Source: Kordia periserrulae
GTDB lineage: Bacteria > Bacteroidota > Bacteroidia > Flavobacteriales > Flavobacteriaceae
Assembly: GCF_003054265.1 (NCBI RefSeq)
Contig: NZ_QBKT01000003.1
Location: forward strand, 474,367-538,366
DNA length: 64,000 nucleotides
Direction of reading: 5' to 3'
Shown: positions 1-10,248 of the stretch, piece by piece
How positions within the stretch are numbered: the first letter of the stretch is position 1
How the letters are laid out: the number at the start of each line of letters is the position of its first letter
Translations under genes and position numbers: made by a program
The notes under the pieces: generated by a model
What the model saw: only the letters and a program-made list of their open reading frames with translations
Database searches by the model: none
Told to the model about the DNA's origin: nothing

Positions 1-1086
1 AACATTTCAGACAATAAAAACTTTATCAAAACCATTAAAAACGCGGGCTACCAAACGGCGTATTTTGGCAAATGGCATTTAGGAGATAAAAACAGTCTGC
101 AACAATTTGGTTTTGAGTACAGTTTTGCTTCAGGTCATGCAGGTTCGCCCATTAGCTTTCTTTATCCGTTTAACGAGAAAAAAGGCAAGGGAAAAACCAA
201 AAAAACACCCATTCCCGATGTAGACGAAGTCAGTAAAGAAGGTGATTATCTCACCGATGTCATGACCAATCAAGTGATTGATTACATTGAAAAGGCAGAC
301 AAATCAAAACCATTTCTAGCGATGTTTTCATTGTACGCCGTACATCAACCGTTGGAAGCCAAAAAAGAAGACATTCAGCGAAATCGTAAAGAGATACATG
401 CTTTCGATTATGGCAATCAACCCGAATACATTCGAGAAGGAACGGGACGTACCAAAATGCGCCAAGATCATCCAACATACGCCGCAATGGTAGAAAATAT
501 GGATGAAAACATTGGAAAGCTATTAAATGCATTAAAAGACTTAAATATCGAAGATAATACCATCGTTATTTTTTCTTCCGATCACGGCGGATTGTCTAAC
601 GACGGTACCAAAAAGCGACAACTGGCAACGTCGAACTTTCCGCTTCGGGCGGGAAAAGGTTGGTTGTATGAAGGCGGCATCAAAATACCGTTTTTCATCA
701 AGTGGAATAAATTGCAATCCAAAACAAATTCAAAATCAATCATTACGTTAATGGATGTTTTTCCAACGTTACTAGACATTACCACAAATACATCTCTAGA
801 AACGGATGGTAAAAGCTTTCTTCCTGTATTACAAAACAAAGAAGTGTGGAACGACAGAACCGTATTTTGGCATTCGGAAAAAGCGCGACCTGTCAATACG
901 GGCGATACCAAATCGTCTGCCATTCGCAAAGGAAATTACAAACTCATTCATTGGTTTAAAGAAAACCGAGTTGAATTGTACGATATACAAAATGATCCGT
1001 ATGAAACAACTGATTTGTCACAAGAAAAACCCAACATCACAAAACAATTACTAGATGAATTACACGCATGGAAATCTACTTTTTAA
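1..1086 (+). CDS. Sulfatase, C-terminal part (5' truncated by window edge)
   Basis: The reading frame is open from the first base, so the N-terminal part lies outside the window, including the Cys/Ser-x-Pro-x-Arg site that is converted to formylglycine. What remains fits the alkaline-phosphatase-like sulfatase fold: FGKWHLG near the start, a metal/substrate-binding SSDHGG segment around base 580, and the usual C-terminal subdomain ending in a YDIQNDPYE-type stretch. Family members hydrolyse sulfate esters on polysaccharides, usually in the periplasm of marine Bacteroidota. Its last 32 bases overlap the next gene, which suggests translational coupling. A second sulfatase lies 1.9 kb downstream. 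The family call is firm; the substrate is unknown and the catalytic residue cannot be checked here. Confidence 0.9.
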   Translation, partial: NISDNKNFIKTIKNAGYQTAYFGKWHLGDKNSLQQFGFEYSFASGHAGSPISFLYPFNEKKGKGKTKKTPIPDVDEVSKEGDYLTDVMTNQVIDYIEKADKSKPFLAMFSLYAVHQPLEAKKEDIQRNRKEIHAFDYGNQPEYIREGTGRTKMRQDHPTYAAMVENMDENIGKLLNALKDLNIEDNTIVIFSSDHGGLSNDGTKKRQLATSNFPLRAGKGWLYEGGIKIPFFIKWNKLQSKTNSKSIITLMDVFPTLLDITTNTSLETDGKSFLPVLQNKEVWNDRTVFWHSEKARPVNTGDTKSSAIRKGNYKLIHWFKENRVELYDIQNDPYETTDLSQEKPNITKQLLDELHAWKSTF

Positions 1087-2836
1087 AGTAAAACAGCTCA
1101 TTCTACTCGTGCTATATTTTGTAGGATGTATTTCGTTTGGTTTTTCGCAACAATTGCCAAAAGGCAAGAATTTGGTAAATGATCAAAAAATACAATACCT
1201 AAAAACCAAAGGCGAATTTTCTAAAATTACAACTTCCAAAGAAAACGAAACAGTATCATTTTTGATAGAAACAATCAAAGAACCCAAATTCATTTATAAC
1301 TGTGCTACCAGCATTCCGATTGAAAAGAAAAGTTATCCTAAAGGCACAGTTTTTTTACTTTCGTACGATGCCAAAACCGTAACAGCAAGTTTGGAAACTG
1401 GCGAAGCAAAACTCCTATGGTTATTCAAGCAATTACCATCTTACAAAGGAAACATCGCGTCTACACAAAGTATCTCTTCTGATTGGCAAACCTATTACAT
1501 TCCCTTTGAAGCCAACCGTCCTATTGCGAAAGAAGATTTAGGAATTGTGATGCAATATGGTTTTCGCCCACAATCTTTTCTCCTAAAAAATATCAAATTT
1601 GAAGTATTTCCAAAAGGGACACAACTAGCACAACTCCCAAAAACAAAAATAACCTACAAAGGCATGGAAGCGAATGCTGAATGGCGCAAATTGGCAAATC
1701 AGCGAATAGAATCGATTCGGAAAGGAAATTTTACCGTTCAATTTACCAAAGATGGAAAACCAGTAAGTGAAAAAGTGGTAAAAATTGAATTGAAAAAACA
1801 CCTATTTCCCTTTGGTGCACGCATGCATGCAGAAGATATTGTAAACAACACCGACGATTACAAAAACTTCAAAAAAGCCTTTAACAGTTTGGTGTTGGGA
1901 AATGATTTGAAAATCAAGCGTTGGAAAAATAAAGAAAAAAGAGAAACAACCTTGAAAGCATTGGAAATACTACAAAAAGAAGGATTTCCTGTAAAAGGAC
2001 ATGTGTTGGTTTGGCCAGGCTTCAATTATTTACCAACATCGATCAAAAATCATACAGAAAATCCAGAGAAAGTAATACAGATCATAGAAAATCATGTAAA
2101 AAGCATTCTAGAAGCAACCAACGAAAAAATTTCGCATTGGGATGTTGTCAATGAAGCCTATACCAATAGAGATTTGCAAAAAATTACGGGAAGCGAAGAT
2201 ATTCTATACAAGGCTTTTCAAATAGCAGCACAAAAACAACCAAAAGCACGACGTTTTACCAACGAATACGGGATTATCAGTAAAGGCGGAATTGACACGC
2301 AAAAACAACAATGGTATTACGACTTTATCAAACGAATTGACGAAAACACGAATGGTTTGGTGCAAGGCATCGGAATTCAGTCGCACATCGGAAGCGATCT
2401 CACGCCGCCAGAACGTGTATTAGAAATATTATCTTTTTATGCTACACTTGGAAAACAAATCAGTATTTCCGAATTTACGATGGACATTCAAGATGCGGAA
2501 ATTAGAGAACAATACACGCGCGATTTTATGATTGCAGCGTTCAGTCACCCAAATGTGGTAGAGTTTCTATTTTGGGGAAATACAGAAGACGGACGCGGAA
2601 AGTGTGATATTTTCACAAAAGAAAACGAAATCGGAATCATGGGAAAAGCATTCTTTTCCTTAGTCCACGATGCGTGGAAAACAAAATTTAATAGTACAAC
2701 GTCTAAAAATGGAACTCTTGTTGGACGTGGGTTTTATGGCGAATACGAATACTCGTTTGTAGAAGACGGAAAAGTAGTAAAAGGAACATTTGAAGTAAAA
2801 CCAAGAAGCAAACGAACAATTTTGATAGAGTTGTGA
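1055..2836 (+). CDS. Glycoside hydrolase family 10 (endo-1,4-beta-xylanase-like)
   Basis: The 593-aa product starts with a hydrophobic export signal (residues about 10-32, ending GFSQQ). A beta-rich region of about 150 residues, perhaps a carbohydrate-binding module, precedes the GH10 barrel. GH10 landmarks are visible: GHVLVWPGF, the acid/base motif WDVVNEA with Glu367, and the nucleophile motif ISEFTMD with Glu473, followed by WG near the end. GH10 enzymes cut internal beta-1,4-xylosidic bonds with retention of configuration. The ATG at 1055 overlaps the end of the preceding sulfatase gene by 32 bases, and no better in-frame start keeps the signal peptide. There is no T9SS tail, so the enzyme is probably periplasmic or surface-associated. 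Both catalytic residues are present. Confidence 0.9.
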   Translation: MNYTHGNLLFKVKQLILLVLYFVGCISFGFSQQLPKGKNLVNDQKIQYLKTKGEFSKITTSKENETVSFLIETIKEPKFIYNCATSIPIEKKSYPKGTVFLLSYDAKTVTASLETGEAKLLWLFKQLPSYKGNIASTQSISSDWQTYYIPFEANRPIAKEDLGIVMQYGFRPQSFLLKNIKFEVFPKGTQLAQLPKTKITYKGMEANAEWRKLANQRIESIRKGNFTVQFTKDGKPVSEKVVKIELKKHLFPFGARMHAEDIVNNTDDYKNFKKAFNSLVLGNDLKIKRWKNKEKRETTLKALEILQKEGFPVKGHVLVWPGFNYLPTSIKNHTENPEKVIQIIENHVKSILEATNEKISHWDVVNEAYTNRDLQKITGSEDILYKAFQIAAQKQPKARRFTNEYGIISKGGIDTQKQQWYYDFIKRIDENTNGLVQGIGIQSHIGSDLTPPERVLEILSFYATLGKQISISEFTMDIQDAEIREQYTRDFMIAAFSHPNVVEFLFWGNTEDGRGKCDIFTKENEIGIMGKAFFSLVHDAWKTKFNSTTSKNGTLVGRGFYGEYEYSFVEDGKVVKGTFEVKPRSKRTILIEL

Positions 2837-2944
2837 GTATTGAGATTTTTTCAAATCTTAAATTTATAAGCAAACTTTCTCAAAAGTTAATGACAAACTA
2901 TTGGTACATTTTCAAATTATCAAATTGCGCTATTAAAAGAATGT

Positions 2945-2967
2945 CACATCGAGCGCAGTCGAGATGT
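2945..2967. repeat. REP-like imperfect palindrome
   Basis: The short hairpin-forming sequence ACATCGA...TCGAGATGT surrounds GCGCAG in the gap between two genes. The related core CTCGACTGCGCTC occurs near 63914, on the other strand. Such GAGCGCAGTCGAG elements look like dispersed intergenic repeats rather than regulator sites for these particular genes. Confidence 0.5.
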
Positions 2968-2990
2968 AATTACAATGCCACCAAAATACA

Positions 2991-4676
2991 ATGAAACTAA
3001 AACTCAACTACATAATCATCATTCTTCTGTTTTCTTGTGGGACGAAAGTTTCAAAAGAAACAGTCAATTCCATAGAAAAAAGACAACCCAACATTCTCTG
3101 GATTGTTACCGAAGATATCAGTCCCACACTATCTTTCTATGGAGATAAAACTGCAAAAACTCCACATTTAGAGGCATTGGCAAACGAAAGTATGATTTAC
3201 GACAATGCCTTCGCGGTTGTTGGCGTTTGTGGGCCAAGTCGTTCCTCAATCATCACAGGAATGTATCCTACAAGTATTGGCACCATGCACATGCGTACTG
3301 GAAAAGACATACATTCATGGGGAAAGCGCGTGTATAACAACGAAGCCCAAAAAACAGACTTGCAAAATAATCCAGTCATAGAATATTCGGCAGTGATTCC
3401 TGAAAACGTAAAATGCTATACAGAATACTTACGTATCAATGGTTATTTCTGCACCAACAATCAGAAAACAGACTATCAATTTGCCGCGCCTGTGACTGCT
3501 TGGGATGAAAACAATAAAAAAGCGCACTGGCGAAATCGTTCAAAAGACACACCGTTTTTTTCCGTGTTTAATATTGGTACAACGCATGAAAGTCAACTGT
3601 GGAAAAAGGAAAATTTGCCGTTAACGGTGAATCCGAAAGACGTAAAAGTTCCTCCGTATTTACCCGATACCGAAGCAACACGAAATACCATCGCGCGTCA
3701 TTACAGCAATATTGAATTGATGGACGCTGAAGTTGGCGAAATTATTCAGCAACTCAAAGACGATGGTTTGTACGACAATACAATCATCTTTTTTTACAGC
3801 GATCATGGCGGACCGTTGCCGCGACAAAAACGTGAAATCTATGATTCTGGGTTGAAAGTTCCGTTTATGATTAAAGGAATTGACGGTGAAAAAGGGCGAA
3901 CCGATCGTATGATTTCGTTTGTAGATCTAGCGCCAACTATGTTAAGTTTGGCAGGAATTGAACCACCAAACTATATGGAAGGAAAAGCATTTTTGGGCGA
4001 ATTTAAAACGCAACCGCGCGATTACATTATTGGAACTTCCGATCGTTTTGACGAATTCACAGATCGAATTCGCGCTGTACGCACAAAAAGGTATTTATAC
4101 TTGCGAAATGATTTTCCCGAATTGACCAAATATAAAGATGTTTCCTATCGAAAAAACATTCCGATGATGTTGCCATTTTTAGAAATGAAAGACAATTATC
4201 AACTTACGGAAACGCAACAACTGTGGTTTCAAACCAAAACTAACGAAGAATTATACGATTGTAAAAACGATCCGCACAACGTACACAATTTGGTAAACAA
4301 TCCGAAATATCAGCAGATTTTAGCTGAAATGCGAGTGAAATTAGCTAATCATGAGTTAAATCGGAAAGATTTCGGTCTCACGCCAGAATCAATCATGATT
4401 CAAGAAATGTGGCCAAATTTTCAACAACCTATCACAGAAACAGTCGCCTTTACGTTTGAACCGGAAACGGGAAACAAAGTAGCGTTGACAACCAACACAA
4501 AAGGAGCTTCTATTGGGTATATACTTTCTGACACGCCTATCAAAAAACCAAATCTCAACAGTGGCTGGAAGGTGTATTACAAACCATTTCGTGTACAAGA
4601 AGGGCAATATGTGTATGCAATGGCACAACGAATTGGCTACAAAGAAAGTGAAATCACAAAAGTTAATGTAAAATAG
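2991..4676 (+). CDS. Sulfatase, formylglycine-dependent, lipoprotein
   Basis: The 561-aa product begins with a lipoprotein signal peptide (lipobox LFSC, Cys about residue 16), so it should be membrane-anchored. The activation motif C-G-P-S-R begins at Cys80, which a formylglycine-generating enzyme would oxidise to the catalytic aldehyde. SDHGG near base 3803 is the typical second metal-site segment. The layout (NILWIVTEDISPTLSFYGD at the start, a short C-terminal domain) resembles the N-sulfoglucosamine sulfohydrolase-like branch of S1 sulfatases. An appended C-terminal stretch of about 90 residues is beta-rich. With the truncated sulfatase upstream and the GH10 gene between them, it probably removes sulfate from an algal polysaccharide. 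The exact substrate is inference. Confidence 0.9.
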   Translation: MKLKLNYIIIILLFSCGTKVSKETVNSIEKRQPNILWIVTEDISPTLSFYGDKTAKTPHLEALANESMIYDNAFAVVGVCGPSRSSIITGMYPTSIGTMHMRTGKDIHSWGKRVYNNEAQKTDLQNNPVIEYSAVIPENVKCYTEYLRINGYFCTNNQKTDYQFAAPVTAWDENNKKAHWRNRSKDTPFFSVFNIGTTHESQLWKKENLPLTVNPKDVKVPPYLPDTEATRNTIARHYSNIELMDAEVGEIIQQLKDDGLYDNTIIFFYSDHGGPLPRQKREIYDSGLKVPFMIKGIDGEKGRTDRMISFVDLAPTMLSLAGIEPPNYMEGKAFLGEFKTQPRDYIIGTSDRFDEFTDRIRAVRTKRYLYLRNDFPELTKYKDVSYRKNIPMMLPFLEMKDNYQLTETQQLWFQTKTNEELYDCKNDPHNVHNLVNNPKYQQILAEMRVKLANHELNRKDFGLTPESIMIQEMWPNFQQPITETVAFTFEPETGNKVALTTNTKGASIGYILSDTPIKKPNLNSGWKVYYKPFRVQEGQYVYAMAQRIGYKESEITKVNVK

Positions 4677-4919
4677 ATGACTTTAGCATTTGTTTTTTGG
4701 AAAATCTATTAAGAAAAATTTCAAAAAAAAGATACCTGCAAAAATAATTACATCGTTTTCGGAACTTTTTGAGAATTTCATAAAAAACATGCTTGAAAAC
4801 CGTCAAATACTTAATTTTAGGGCGATTATACACGAATATCAAACGCTATCTGACAATAAACGAACCTATAAAAACATTTTTTTAATCAATTTTACACCAT
4901 GCAAATTAACCAGCAGATT

Positions 4920-6641
4920 ATGAAATCTATCAAATTATATATGGTATTTTTTTGTATCCTCATTATTTTTTCATGTAATGAAGATGACGAAGATTTTTCA
5001 GGAACAGGAACGGCAAACTTTTCAATAACAAGTCTTCAAGAAGTTGAAAACGCAACAAGCGCATTAGCTATAAATATTGGTATTGATAATTTTAACCATG
5101 CAGGAGGAACAATTTCTGTCGCTATTTCAGGTGCGACTTACGGAACCGATTACGAAACAAGTGCTGGAAGTGATACATTTACATTAGATGTCGCTCAAGG
5201 CGGATTGATAACGAGTTTTTCTATTCAACCAATTGACAACGACGCAATAGAAGCGAACAAACAATTAACCATTACACTAACGGACGCAACAGGCGCATTG
5301 ACAATTGGTGACAATGCTACGCTTACATTTACAATTTTAGAAGATGACGATCCGTTGGTAGCTGCTGTCGCTTTTGAAAGTGCAACGTTGGCAATTCAAG
5401 AAAATGCAACTTCAGCAACTACGATAAACATTCCTTTTGATCAAGAAACTACCAATGGCGGAACAATAACTATTGAAACTACAGGTGATGCTGTATTGGG
5501 AACTGATTACACAATTGTTGGACAAACAGCGACTACATTTACACTTACAGTTCCTGCGAATGCTACCACAGCAAGTTTTGACATACAAGCCATTGATAAT
5601 ACCGTTTTTGAAGCAGACAAATCCATTATTTTTACAGTTACTGAAGTTTCAGGCGGACTTAGCATCGGAACCATTCCCCAACTCACTGTAAGCATTGAAA
5701 ATGACGATTCCCCTCCCAATCCCCTAATTGATTTTGATGCTTCAAATACAACTTCCTACAACGAAGATGCTGGAACGATTACAGTAAACTTTACACTTAG
5801 CGGTACAACCACAGCAGCTGCGACGATACAATTGACCACTTCTGGAACAACAGATGCGAGCGATTTTAATTTTGGCGGAAGCACAGCAAATCCATACAGT
5901 TTTACCATTCCTGCGGGAAGTAGCACAGGAAGTGTGGCAATCACTATTACAGATGATGCTACTGTAGAAATGGACGAGATACTGACGCTAGAAATTACAA
6001 ATGTTTCTGGTGGATTGGACGCTGGTGTCAATCTGCAACAGCAAACAATCACGATTACAGATAACGATGCAGTTGCTTTCAATTATGTGGAAGATTTTGA
6101 ATCAGGAACAGATTTGGCGACTCTTGGTTTTGAAAATATTTTGAACGGACAAACCGTTGATCCTACAAGAGTCATAAGTTTGATTACCTCTAACGGAAAT
6201 TTTTCAGACGTGAATAATGTAAACGGTACGTCAGATAACGGACTCAATATGTTTTACAATGCGGGAAGCGGAACAACAGTCACAGAATTGCTTGACAATG
6301 TATTGGTATCTCCAATCATGAATGCGTCAGGAAATATGGAAGTTATCATTGATAACAGTTACGCTTTTCTTAATCAAAACTCAGCAACAGTAACGTATTA
6401 TTGGTCACAAACCTACAATGGTTCAGGAACATTTATAGCATCTGAATGGAACGTGATGGGAACTGAAACGGCAGCAAACATGAATGGCGAAGGATTTGGA
6501 AACAATACGTACAAACAACAACAATTCAACATCAGTCCAACAGGAAACTTTTACATCGCAATTCGAGTTTCGCAAACAATAGATGGAGCAAATTACAGAA
6601 CCCGATGGCGTTTTGATAACCTAAAAGTCAACTCTCTTTAA
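4920..6641 (+). CDS. Calx-beta repeat lipoprotein, putative surface glycan-binding protein
   Basis: I place the start at ATG 4920 because it gives a clean lipoprotein signal (MKSIKLYMVFF... ending in IIFSC); a start at 4899 would only add seven polar residues. The mature 574-aa protein has an acidic linker and then three Calx-beta-like domains of about 110 residues each, recognised by repeated GTDY/ASDF, TFTL/SFTIP and ITDND/ILEDDD segments. The last about 180 residues (from EDFESG) resemble a jelly-roll adhesion domain of the kind found at the ends of secreted Bacteroidota proteins. No catalytic motif is visible. Its position inside a polysaccharide locus suggests a surface glycan-binding protein. 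The domain calls are good; the role is inferred. Confidence 0.75.
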   Translation: MKSIKLYMVFFCILIIFSCNEDDEDFSGTGTANFSITSLQEVENATSALAINIGIDNFNHAGGTISVAISGATYGTDYETSAGSDTFTLDVAQGGLITSFSIQPIDNDAIEANKQLTITLTDATGALTIGDNATLTFTILEDDDPLVAAVAFESATLAIQENATSATTINIPFDQETTNGGTITIETTGDAVLGTDYTIVGQTATTFTLTVPANATTASFDIQAIDNTVFEADKSIIFTVTEVSGGLSIGTIPQLTVSIENDDSPPNPLIDFDASNTTSYNEDAGTITVNFTLSGTTTAAATIQLTTSGTTDASDFNFGGSTANPYSFTIPAGSSTGSVAITITDDATVEMDEILTLEITNVSGGLDAGVNLQQQTITITDNDAVAFNYVEDFESGTDLATLGFENILNGQTVDPTRVISLITSNGNFSDVNNVNGTSDNGLNMFYNAGSGTTVTELLDNVLVSPIMNASGNMEVIIDNSYAFLNQNSATVTYYWSQTYNGSGTFIASEWNVMGTETAANMNGEGFGNNTYKQQQFNISPTGNFYIAIRVSQTIDGANYRTRWRFDNLKVNSL

Positions 6642-6669
6642 AAACAAGCATTACTTAACACACTTACTT

Positions 6670-7026
6670 ATGAAAAAACTACTCTTCATTTGCCTTTTCG
6701 TATTAGGCTTCGCAACGACAGCTGTTGCACAGAATAAAAAAATGATCGCGAAAGCAGAAAAAAAGATTGAGAAAATCAATACGCAAATTACAAGCGTTGA
6801 CAGTTCGTTAGCACTTTCTGACGCACAAAAAGAGCAAATCACTGCGATTGAGATTAAAACGGCAAAAGCAATTAAAGCTTTGCGTAAAGAGATTAGCGAT
6901 AAAGATGAATTAAAAGAAAAAGTAAAAGAACTGAACAAAGAAGCAGGGAAAGAAATTTCTAAAAATGTGTTGACCAAAAAACAACGAAAAGCAAGAAGTA
7001 CTTATCGCAAACAAAATAAAAACTAA
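6670..7026 (+). CDS. Small secreted helical protein of unknown function
   Basis: The 118-aa product has a clear signal peptide (residues 1-20, cleavage near AVAQN). The remainder is almost entirely charged helix rich in Lys, Glu and Ala, with heptad-like spacing. It resembles the small periplasmic helical proteins often found singly in Flavobacteriaceae, but I do not recognise a named family. It lies 28 bases after the Calx-beta gene and 16 bases before the GH5 gene, so it is probably co-transcribed with them. No catalytic motif or cysteine is present. Confidence 0.7.
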   Translation: MKKLLFICLFVLGFATTAVAQNKKMIAKAEKKIEKINTQITSVDSSLALSDAQKEQITAIEIKTAKAIKALRKEISDKDELKEKVKELNKEAGKEISKNVLTKKQRKARSTYRKQNKN

Positions 7027-7042
7027 TACGTAGCACTTTAAA

Positions 7043-8908
7043 ATGTACTTTAATCGTTACATATATATGCTTTTTTTGCTACTTCCTGTAGGCATTCTTG
7101 CGCAAGCGACACCACAGCAAATGGTGGCTCGTATGGACAGAGGAATCAATTTAGGAAATGTGCTCAGTGCACCGTATGAAGGAAACTGGGCGCCAGCAGT
7201 AGAAGAAAGCTATTTTGATGATGTTGCCGCCGTGGGCTTTAAAACGGTTCGTATTCCGATTCGTTTTGACAATCAAACGACAACCTTAGCAAGTGTAACG
7301 TATACAGATGTTAATACAGGAAACTACATAGGTTCTGCTAATGATTATGCTGTAAATACAACCTACTTAGACCGAATTGAAGAAGTAGTTGACTGGGCGC
7401 TAGACAGAGGTTTGATAGCCATTATAGATGTACATGGCGATCATTGGTTTTGGGAAAGTTACGATGCGTCTAGTTCGCATTACAAAACAGGAAACGACCG
7501 TTTGGCGGCAGAAGATCGCTTTCGAGCAATTTGGCGTGATATTTCGGTGCGTTTTCAAAACAAGTCAGAAAATCTCCTTTTTGAGATAATGAACGAAGCC
7601 TACTTTAGCATGTCTGCCACAGAGGTCGATGTTGTCAATGCCGATATCCTTTCTATCATACGTAATACTAATACCACCCGAAATGTAATCGTGAATGGTG
7701 GCGGATTGAACTCGTGGCAGGCTCCTTTGCAAATGTCAAGTACATTTCTAAACAGTGACAATTATTTAATTGCAACTTTTCATTATTACAAACCGTTCAA
7801 CTTTACAAGTTCTTCTAAACCGCAACACAACAACTTTTCTTGGGGAACTACGTCGGATAAAAGTACTGTCGACACACATTTTGACAATGTACAAACGTGG
7901 TCGCAAGCCAACAACATTCCTGTATTATTAGGCGAATTTGGTGCTGATAATGAAGGCGGATACGATTATTACAATCAAACGTATGGAGCCTATGGCGGAC
8001 CTGATAATGCTTCGCGAGTAGCCTATCATGAATATTTGGCTGAAGCAGCTATCAATAGAGGTTTTGCTTTTACGGTGTGGGATGCGGGAGAAAAATCGAA
8101 CAAAACTATTTACAAAGCTACCAACAGAAATTGGGTGACAGATGTTAGAAACGCCGTGTTGGGAATTGATTGTTTGACTTCTGGAATTATCTCCAATGCT
8201 GATATTGAATGTGGCTATAACAACGATTGGAGTCTTTGGACAGATACTGCGGTAACTGCCACTATTGCGAATGCCAGTGCTTCTGAAAACTATAACAATA
8301 GTACCTCTTTAAAAGTAGCCGTTTCGACTGCTGGAAGCGGATTTGGAAAAGCTGTCATAAGGAATCAAACAGTAACAGATGCTTCTTTGATAGGAAAAAC
8401 ATTCGTGTTTTCATGCAGAGCAAAGGCAAATACAACGACGCAACAATTCAAAATGCGTGTCAAAGCTACGGTGAATGGAAGTTCACAACTAACGGCCTCT
8501 AGTACGTATGATTTATCATCAACAGATTATGAAAACTTTGAGTTTTCCTATACAGTTCCTGCAAATACAACAACGTTGCAATTTCAAGTGTTGGTTGGGA
8601 AACAGACAGGCGATTATTTCTTTGATGATTTTCAAGTATCAGAAGCAATTCCAGAAGTATTATCTATTCAAGAGGAATCAACAGAAAATACGTTGGTCAT
8701 TTACCCAAATCCTACGCGCGACTTTATACACATACAAACCACAAAACAAATCTTACAATACGAATTATACACCTTTGAAGGAAAAATGCTGCTGACAACG
8801 AACACAGCACCTTTGCAAATATCCAATTACACCAATGGCTTATACATACTGAAAGTGTTATTTTCAGATCGTTCGAGCCAATATCAAAAAATAATCATCA
8901 AAAAATAA
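7043..8908 (+). CDS. Glycoside hydrolase family 5 (endoglucanase-like) with T9SS sorting domain
   Basis: The 621-aa product has a signal peptide (residues 1-21, ending ILAQA) and a GH5 catalytic barrel of about 350 residues. The acid/base motif is FEIMNEA with Glu185 and the nucleophile motif is LLGEFGA with Glu298; RGINLGN and VRIPIRF near the start are also typical of GH5. A carbohydrate-binding-like beta-sandwich follows (about residues 385-530). The last about 80 residues (VIYPNPTRDF through KIIIKK) form a T9SS type A sorting domain, so the enzyme should be exported across the outer membrane. GH5 members act on beta-1,4-glucans, mannans or related hemicelluloses; the subfamily cannot be set by eye. 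Both catalytic residues are intact. Confidence 0.9.
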   Translation: MYFNRYIYMLFLLLPVGILAQATPQQMVARMDRGINLGNVLSAPYEGNWAPAVEESYFDDVAAVGFKTVRIPIRFDNQTTTLASVTYTDVNTGNYIGSANDYAVNTTYLDRIEEVVDWALDRGLIAIIDVHGDHWFWESYDASSSHYKTGNDRLAAEDRFRAIWRDISVRFQNKSENLLFEIMNEAYFSMSATEVDVVNADILSIIRNTNTTRNVIVNGGGLNSWQAPLQMSSTFLNSDNYLIATFHYYKPFNFTSSSKPQHNNFSWGTTSDKSTVDTHFDNVQTWSQANNIPVLLGEFGADNEGGYDYYNQTYGAYGGPDNASRVAYHEYLAEAAINRGFAFTVWDAGEKSNKTIYKATNRNWVTDVRNAVLGIDCLTSGIISNADIECGYNNDWSLWTDTAVTATIANASASENYNNSTSLKVAVSTAGSGFGKAVIRNQTVTDASLIGKTFVFSCRAKANTTTQQFKMRVKATVNGSSQLTASSTYDLSSTDYENFEFSYTVPANTTTLQFQVLVGKQTGDYFFDDFQVSEAIPEVLSIQEESTENTLVIYPNPTRDFIHIQTTKQILQYELYTFEGKMLLTTNTAPLQISNYTNGLYILKVLFSDRSSQYQKIIIKK

Positions 8909-8923
8909 CTAAGCACAATCATT

Positions 8924-10165
8924 ATGAAAAAAATTACATTATTTTTAATTTTATTACCATTTTTTGCGTTTTCGCAAAACATCGTATATAACTTTAACAC
9001 TACAGGCGATGTAGAAGGATTTACCCAAGGAGGAATTGGTTCTTTTGACGTTCCAGCGCCTGGCGGTTCATTAGAATGTTCAGGTTGGACAGGAGGATTT
9101 CAACAAGTGCGCTCTCCAGAAGGTTTAAATCTCGTGGAAGCTGATTATGCTATTTTACGTATTGTGGTTGAAAATGCCACTAATAACGATATTTGGCAAG
9201 TAATCAATTACGATACTGCAGATCAAAATGCAGGGCAAGGAGAAAAGTTAGATTTTACCATGCCTATTGTAACTGCGGGAAGCGGTTTTACAACGTTTGA
9301 CTTGGCTATTCCTGTAAATCCTGATAATGGAGGAACGTTAGATAGGGTAGGAATTAGAGCAAAACAAGGAAATACATTTGGTTTGACCGGAACCTTAAAA
9401 ATTGATCAATTTATGATTGTAAATACGATTGTTGAAGATATGTGGGTTGCCAATCCTAATTTTGAAACTTCTTCTGACTGGTCAGCATCTGGAGGAGAAA
9501 CAACAGCTTCTTTTTCTACGATGAGTCCGCAAGAAGGTTCGCAATCGGGCGTATTGACTTTTACAGCAGATCAAACATCCAATCAATTTTTAGAAAACAC
9601 CATTTATGATTTTGGTATGGAAGTAAATCCAGAAGAAATTAACAGTACATTTTGGGTACGTTCTAGCAGAGCTGGAATACAGGTGCAAATAACGTATGAT
9701 ATATTTGATGCTGCAGGAACGAAGATTACAGGAAATAATACGGGTGCTTATACAATCACAGCAGCTGACACTTGGGAAGAAGTGACTACTAATAAAGTGA
9801 TCAATGACCCATTTCACCAAATACAATATCGTTTAAAAGTACGCTCACAGTCTAATGCTTTAACAGGTGATGTGGTAATGTTTGATAATGTAACAGCAAG
9901 CTTTACCTATGCAACACTAAGCAACGAATCTTTTGAAACTACACCAAACTTTACGATGTATCCAAATCCTGTTAAGAATGAATTATTCATTAATAGTGAA
10001 AATGACATCCAAAAGGTTGAAATATTCAACATTACAGGACAACGTATACTTGAAGCGAATAACAGTAAAAGAATCAATACATCAAGCTTGCGTAATGGAA
10101 TTTACATGGTGAAATTGACAAGTGAAAACGGTGGAGTTTCCGTGAAAAAGCTCATTAAAAATTGA
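8924..10165 (+). CDS. Secreted carbohydrate-binding-like protein with T9SS sorting domain
   Basis: The 413-aa product has a signal peptide (ending FAFSQN). Two beta-sandwich regions follow (about residues 20-165 and 170-330), rich in aromatic and Gly residues and resembling carbohydrate-binding modules of the CBM4/9 or galactose-binding type. The C-terminal domain from MYPNPVKNELF to KKLIKN is a type A T9SS sorting signal. No hydrolase motif is visible. The gene starts 15 bases after the GH5 gene and is followed by a strong terminator, so it probably closes that transcript. A role as an accessory binding protein for the same polymer is inference. Confidence 0.75.
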   Translation: MKKITLFLILLPFFAFSQNIVYNFNTTGDVEGFTQGGIGSFDVPAPGGSLECSGWTGGFQQVRSPEGLNLVEADYAILRIVVENATNNDIWQVINYDTADQNAGQGEKLDFTMPIVTAGSGFTTFDLAIPVNPDNGGTLDRVGIRAKQGNTFGLTGTLKIDQFMIVNTIVEDMWVANPNFETSSDWSASGGETTASFSTMSPQEGSQSGVLTFTADQTSNQFLENTIYDFGMEVNPEEINSTFWVRSSRAGIQVQITYDIFDAAGTKITGNNTGAYTITAADTWEEVTTNKVINDPFHQIQYRLKVRSQSNALTGDVVMFDNVTASFTYATLSNESFETTPNFTMYPNPVKNELFINSENDIQKVEIFNITGQRILEANNSKRINTSSLRNGIYMVKLTSENGGVSVKKLIKN

Positions 10166-10189
10166 TTACCTGATAGTTAATTGCCCTTC

Positions 10190-10229
10190 ATAGCAGAGAT
10201 TTTTAGTATTGGGTCTCTGCTATTTTTTT
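10190..10229 (+). terminator. Intrinsic terminator
   Basis: Perfect 10-bp inverted repeat ATAGCAGAGA / TCTCTGCTAT with a 14-base loop followed by a T run. It ends the transcript of the upstream polysaccharide genes and lies just before the symporter gene. Confidence 0.85.
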
Positions 10230-10248
10230 AATCCTAAATCTTATTTAC

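Noticed and set aside
4690..4923. 77-codon frame starting with TTG before the Calx-beta lipoprotein
   Set aside because: Low-complexity Lys/Ile sequence, no start site evidence, overlaps the real lipoprotein start.
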